Shown here: positions 61,573-64,000 of the stretch, piece after piece | How positions within the stretch are numbered: the stretch's first letter is position 1 | Layout: each line of letters starts with the position of its first letter | Assembly: GCF_030406725.1 (NCBI RefSeq) | Contig: NZ_CP129107.1 | Span: 1,716,501-1,780,500 of the forward strand | Length of the DNA stretch: 64,000 nucleotides | Source: Alteriqipengyuania flavescens | GTDB lineage: Bacteria; Pseudomonadota; Alphaproteobacteria; Sphingomonadales; Sphingomonadaceae | Direction: 5' to 3' | Notes under the pieces: generated by a model | The model's database searches: none | What the model saw: the letters and a program-made list of their open reading frames with translations, nothing else | Told to the model about the DNA's origin: nothing | Program-made: the position numbers and the translations under genes

Positions 61573-62045
61573 TCGCCGGACCAGCTGCCGCTCTTGCCGC
61601 CCGTTTTCGAGGTCACGCGGATTGCGCCGATGGTCATTTGCTTGTCGATGGCTTTCAGCATGTCGAACAAGGTCAGACAGGCGACGGAGACGGCGGTCAG
61701 CGCCTCCATCTCCACCCCGGTCTGCCCTTCCGTGCGTGCTTCGGAAGTCACGCGATAGCCCGGTAATGCTGAATCAGCCTCGATCTCTACCAGCACCTTC
61801 GCCAGCGGCAGCGGATGGCAGAGCGGGACGAGGTCGCTCGTCCGCTTGGCGCCCATCACCCCGGCAAGTTCCGCCGTCGCGATCACGCCGCCCTTGGGCG
61901 TGCGGCCTTGCGCCACGGCGGCCAGCGTATCGGCCGAACAGCGCAGTTCGCCGCTGGCGGTCGCGGTGCGCGGCGTGACGGGCTTGCCCGAAATATCGAC
62001 CATTCGCGCGCGGCCATCTTCGTCGAGGTGGGAGAGGCCGCTCAT
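61569..62045 (-). CDS. moaC: Cyclic pyranopterin monophosphate synthase MoaC
   Basis: 158-residue MoaC, catalysing the second half of the GTP to cPMP conversion that opens molybdenum-cofactor synthesis. Conserved blocks: [39 protein letters not shown] with the active-site His, and [20 protein letters not shown] ... KAIDK. The ATG at 62045 overlaps the moaB stop by 4 bases; a longer frame upstream is a moaB shadow. Confidence 0.94.
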   Translation of the reverse strand: MSGLSHLDEDGRARMVDISGKPVTPRTATASGELRCSADTLAAVAQGRTPKGGVIATAELAGVMGAKRTSDLVPLCHPLPLAKVLVEIEADSALPGYRVTSEARTEGQTGVEMEALTAVSVACLTLFDMLKAIDKQMTIGAIRVTSKTGGKSGSWSGE

Positions 62046-62581
62046 CCGTGGTCCTTTGCGAAACGCGGGATCATGCCGACGATGGAGCAGGGGCGATAGC
62101 GGCTGTCGAGTTCGTATTTCAGGATCTTCTCCCACCCGTCGCGGCAGGCCCCGGTGCTGCCCGGCAGGCAGAAGACGAAGCTGCTGCCGACCTGCCCGCC
62201 CAGCGCACGCGATTGCATGGTGGAAACGCCCACGGTCTCGCGGCTGACGGCGTGGAACAGGGCGGAAAAGCCGTCCATTTCCTTGGTCAGGATGGGCCGG
62301 ATCGCTTCCGGCGTCACGTCGCGCGGGGCAAAGCCGGTTCCGCCGGTCGTCAGGACGATGTCGACGCCCTCGTTCTCCGCCCATTCGGCGACCTGCGCAC
62401 GGATCGCGGGCGCATCGTCGGGCAGGATCATGCGGGCGGCGAGGGAGTGTCCCGCTTCCTGCAAGCTGTCTGCAAGATATCGGCCCGACGTGTCGGTTTC
62501 CATGGTCCGTGTGTCTGATACGGTCAGCACCGCGATGGACAGAGGCTGGAATTCGCGGCTTTCGTCGATGCCGGGCATCAT
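62042..62581 (-). CDS. moaB: Molybdenum-cofactor adenylyltransferase MoaB
   Basis: 179-residue MoaB/MogA-type protein that adenylates molybdopterin. The central MPT-binding motif is [20 protein letters not shown], followed by [20 protein letters not shown]. Start at tandem ATGs (62581 or 62578); the first overlaps the TGA of an upstream GH42-like stump as ATGA. Heads the moaB-moaC-moeA operon. Confidence 0.92.
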   Translation of the reverse strand: MMPGIDESREFQPLSIAVLTVSDTRTMETDTSGRYLADSLQEAGHSLAARMILPDDAPAIRAQVAEWAENEGVDIVLTTGGTGFAPRDVTPEAIRPILTKEMDGFSALFHAVSRETVGVSTMQSRALGGQVGSSFVFCLPGSTGACRDGWEKILKYELDSRYRPCSIVGMIPRFAKDHG

Positions 62582-62733
62582 CGTTTCTCCAAGTTTACGG
62601 ACCCAACCCCATAGTCGAATGTGAAGACCGCATTGCCCAACCGGTCGATGCCGGTTTCCGCCATCATCGCCGCGTCCAGCGCCCTGCGTTCGCGCGGCCA
62701 GTGTTCGGGGAAATAGCAAGCGCCGAGATGCAT
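62578..62733 (-). pseudogene. 5' stump of a GH42 beta-galactosidase gene
   Basis: The 51-codon frame starts MHLGACYFPEHWPRERRALD and AAMMAETGIDRLG, matching the first strand and helix of family 42 beta-galactosidases (GxCYYPEHW...D...M.E.G), enzymes of about 650 residues. After residue 33 the match is lost and the frame ends 18 residues later. Its TGA overlaps the moaB ATG (ATGA), so the relic now probably serves as a coupled leader cistron for the molybdenum-cofactor genes. Fragment or alternative tiny gene; the GH42 origin is the best explanation. Confidence 0.5.
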
Positions 62734-62753
62734 GGGGCGACCCTAGGCAAGCG

Positions 62754-64000
62754 TCAGGCGAAATGCCATTGCGAAAGCGCACCGCCCTCCCGCGAAATGC
62801 GACCCGGTCGCCCGACCGGCTCGGTTCGGCCGTCCGTCAGTGCTGCGATGGTCGCGCCATCGTCCGCCGGCACGATGGCGAGGGTTCGAGCACCGTCCGG
62901 CGTCAGGGCAACGACGGTGCCGAGCCGCGCCGACCCGTCGCGGGCATAATGGACAGTGAACGTCTCCAGCGTCGCCGCACCCGTGTAAGTCTCGTCCAGC
63001 GGCGGCACCGCGCCGCGCGCCGCGTCGGCCTTTGCCTGTACGTCGAAACCCTGCGGGAAGGCGGCGCCGGTGGCGCGTCCCGACAGCACGATCGCATGGT
63101 TGTGCGTGGCATAGCCGCCGTTGCCGAACAGCAGGCCGGTCTCGCCCGTGCCGCGCAGCGTGTAGACCATCGCGGCGATGGCGTGGCTCATGTAATTGCC
63201 GATCGGCCCGCCGCCGAACGTGAGGCCGCCGAATACCGTCGCAGGGCGCTCCGCCGGCCAGCCGATGATCCGCCGTGCCATCTTGGGCACGCAGGGGAAG
63301 CAGCTGTAGAGCTCGACATGGTCGATCGCGTCGGTGGCGAGATCGCCCCGCGCCAGCGTTTCTTCCAGCACCGCCGCCATTCCGGGCGAGGCGTGATAAT
63401 TCGCGCGGGCGAGGATGTCGGTCGGCTCGTGCGCGCCCGCGCCGTGGCCGACATGGACCAGCCGCGCCTCGTCCAGCCCGCGCCGCCGCGCTTCGGCGAG
63501 GCTGGCAACGATAAAGCCGGCGCCCATGTTCACCGCGGCATTCGCGACCTGCAGCTTGGTGTAGGGAAAGGCGATCGGCCGGTTGTCCGCATCCGGCGCC
63601 ACGATTTCCTGCGGACCGAAGGGCGTGCGCATCCACGCGGCCGGATTGGCGGCCGCGACCTCGCTCATGTGCGACCAGATCGTGCCGCTTTCGTGCTGCG
63701 CGTCGGCGAGCGACTGGCCCCACGCCGCGCGGCAGGCATTCTCGTAAAGCGGGTAGACGTCGACCGGCACCACCAGCCCGTGGCTCTGGGCATATCCCGT
63801 GTGCTTGCGGTGCGGCGCATCGCGCAGGGCATCCTTCTTCGGCGCGTCCTTTGCCGCGCGCGCTTTCGCCAGCTGCCCTGCCGTCCGCAGCGCCTCCCCG
63901 CCCGTGACCGCGCAAATCCTCGCCTCGCCCGCGCCGATCCGGTTCGCCGCTTCATTGAGCAGGCGGACCGGCGTTTCGCCGTGGGGCGGGGTTTGTTCGG
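62754..64000 (-). CDS. Thiolase-like acetyl-CoA acetyltransferase (5' end outside window)
   Basis: The visible 414 residues are the middle and end of a thiolase-superfamily protein; the frame runs off the right edge, so the start is missing. Landmarks: AVTGGEALRTAGQLAKARAA at the edge, VVPVDVYPLYENACRAAWGQ, IAFPYTKLQVANAAVNMGAG, HVELYSCFPCVPKMARR (a Cys likely at the active site), and the C-terminal FGGLTFGGGPIGNYMSHAIA with GNGGYATHNHAIVLS. It resembles mycobacterial-type acetyl-CoA acetyltransferases of unknown substrate rather than classical biosynthetic thiolase. Confidence 0.75.
   Translation of the reverse strand, partial: EQTPPHGETPVRLLNEAANRIGAGEARICAVTGGEALRTAGQLAKARAAKDAPKKDALRDAPHRKHTGYAQSHGLVVPVDVYPLYENACRAAWGQSLADAQHESGTIWSHMSEVAAANPAAWMRTPFGPQEIVAPDADNRPIAFPYTKLQVANAAVNMGAGFIVASLAEARRRGLDEARLVHVGHGAGAHEPTDILARANYHASPGMAAVLEETLARGDLATDAIDHVELYSCFPCVPKMARRIIGWPAERPATVFGGLTFGGGPIGNYMSHAIAAMVYTLRGTGETGLLFGNGGYATHNHAIVLSGRATGAAFPQGFDVQAKADAARGAVPPLDETYTGAATLETFTVHYARDGSARLGTVVALTPDGARTLAIVPADDGATIAALTDGRTEPVGRPGRISREGGALSQWHFA

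Noticed and set aside
1..64000. CRISPR array
   Set aside because: No regularly spaced short repeats or cas genes were found on reading through the window.
1..64000. rRNA genes or riboswitches
   Set aside because: No conserved rRNA segments; no leader before metal or moa genes matched a riboswitch core that I could recognise.

Overview
The window comes from a GC-rich alphaproteobacterium. Gene content and protein style (GntA/DUF1989 pair, sphingomonad-type metal cassettes, compact minus-strand operons) suggest Sphingomonadales, perhaps an Erythrobacter relative. That placement is inferred from protein style only; no rRNA or marker gene is present.

Layout. (1) 1-1630 is chromosomal: a secreted protein start, a cyclophilin-type lipoprotein and a small zincin. 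(2) 1636-1726 is tRNA-Ser(GGA). A 49-kb integrated element begins in its 3' end and runs to about 50712, where 24 bp of the tRNA 3' end is repeated. The element has a P4-type integrase at its left edge, an AlpA-like HTH gene, an operon encoding a short Argonaute and a DUF4365-APAZ nuclease (SPARDA-type immunity), a UbiB/ABC1 kinase, a plasmid-like block (HUH-type protein, hypothetical proteins, two DEDD exonucleases, MOBP-like relaxase, MobC-like protein, candidate oriT), and a type IIG restriction-methylase. No type IV secretion genes are visible, so it looks mobilizable rather than self-conjugative. (3) 24215-50492 is metal-resistance cargo. A leftward operon encodes CDF, cytochrome-FTR1, multicopper oxidase, a ThDP enzyme and an aldehyde dehydrogenase. 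A CadR/ZntR-like MerR gene diverges from it. Two rightward RND systems follow: Czc-type with a second CDF and a CBS protein, then Cus-type with CusF, DUF411 and a CopA ATPase. Two near-identical MerR-type operators, each with a 19-bp spacer, sit in front of the leftward operon and the czc operon, so one regulator probably controls both.

(4) 50713-64000 is chromosome again: a sulfotransferase-like gene; a rightward run of GntA, DUF1989, small proteins and a glycosyltransferase; a GT2 gene with a sucrose-phosphate-synthase-like fusion; a GT4 enzyme; a Crp/Fnr regulator; an internally deleted IS3 remnant; moeA-moaC-moaB; a stump of a GH42 beta-galactosidase; and a thiolase-like gene cut by the window edge.

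The most interesting pieces are the SPARDA operon beside the integrase of a mobilizable metal island, the candidate oriT with a YATCCTGY nic motif, the shared MerR operators, and two small exported-protein genes each broken by one in-frame TAG. Several decayed genes (ynfA stump, DUF305-like frameshift, GH42 stump) mark past recombination.
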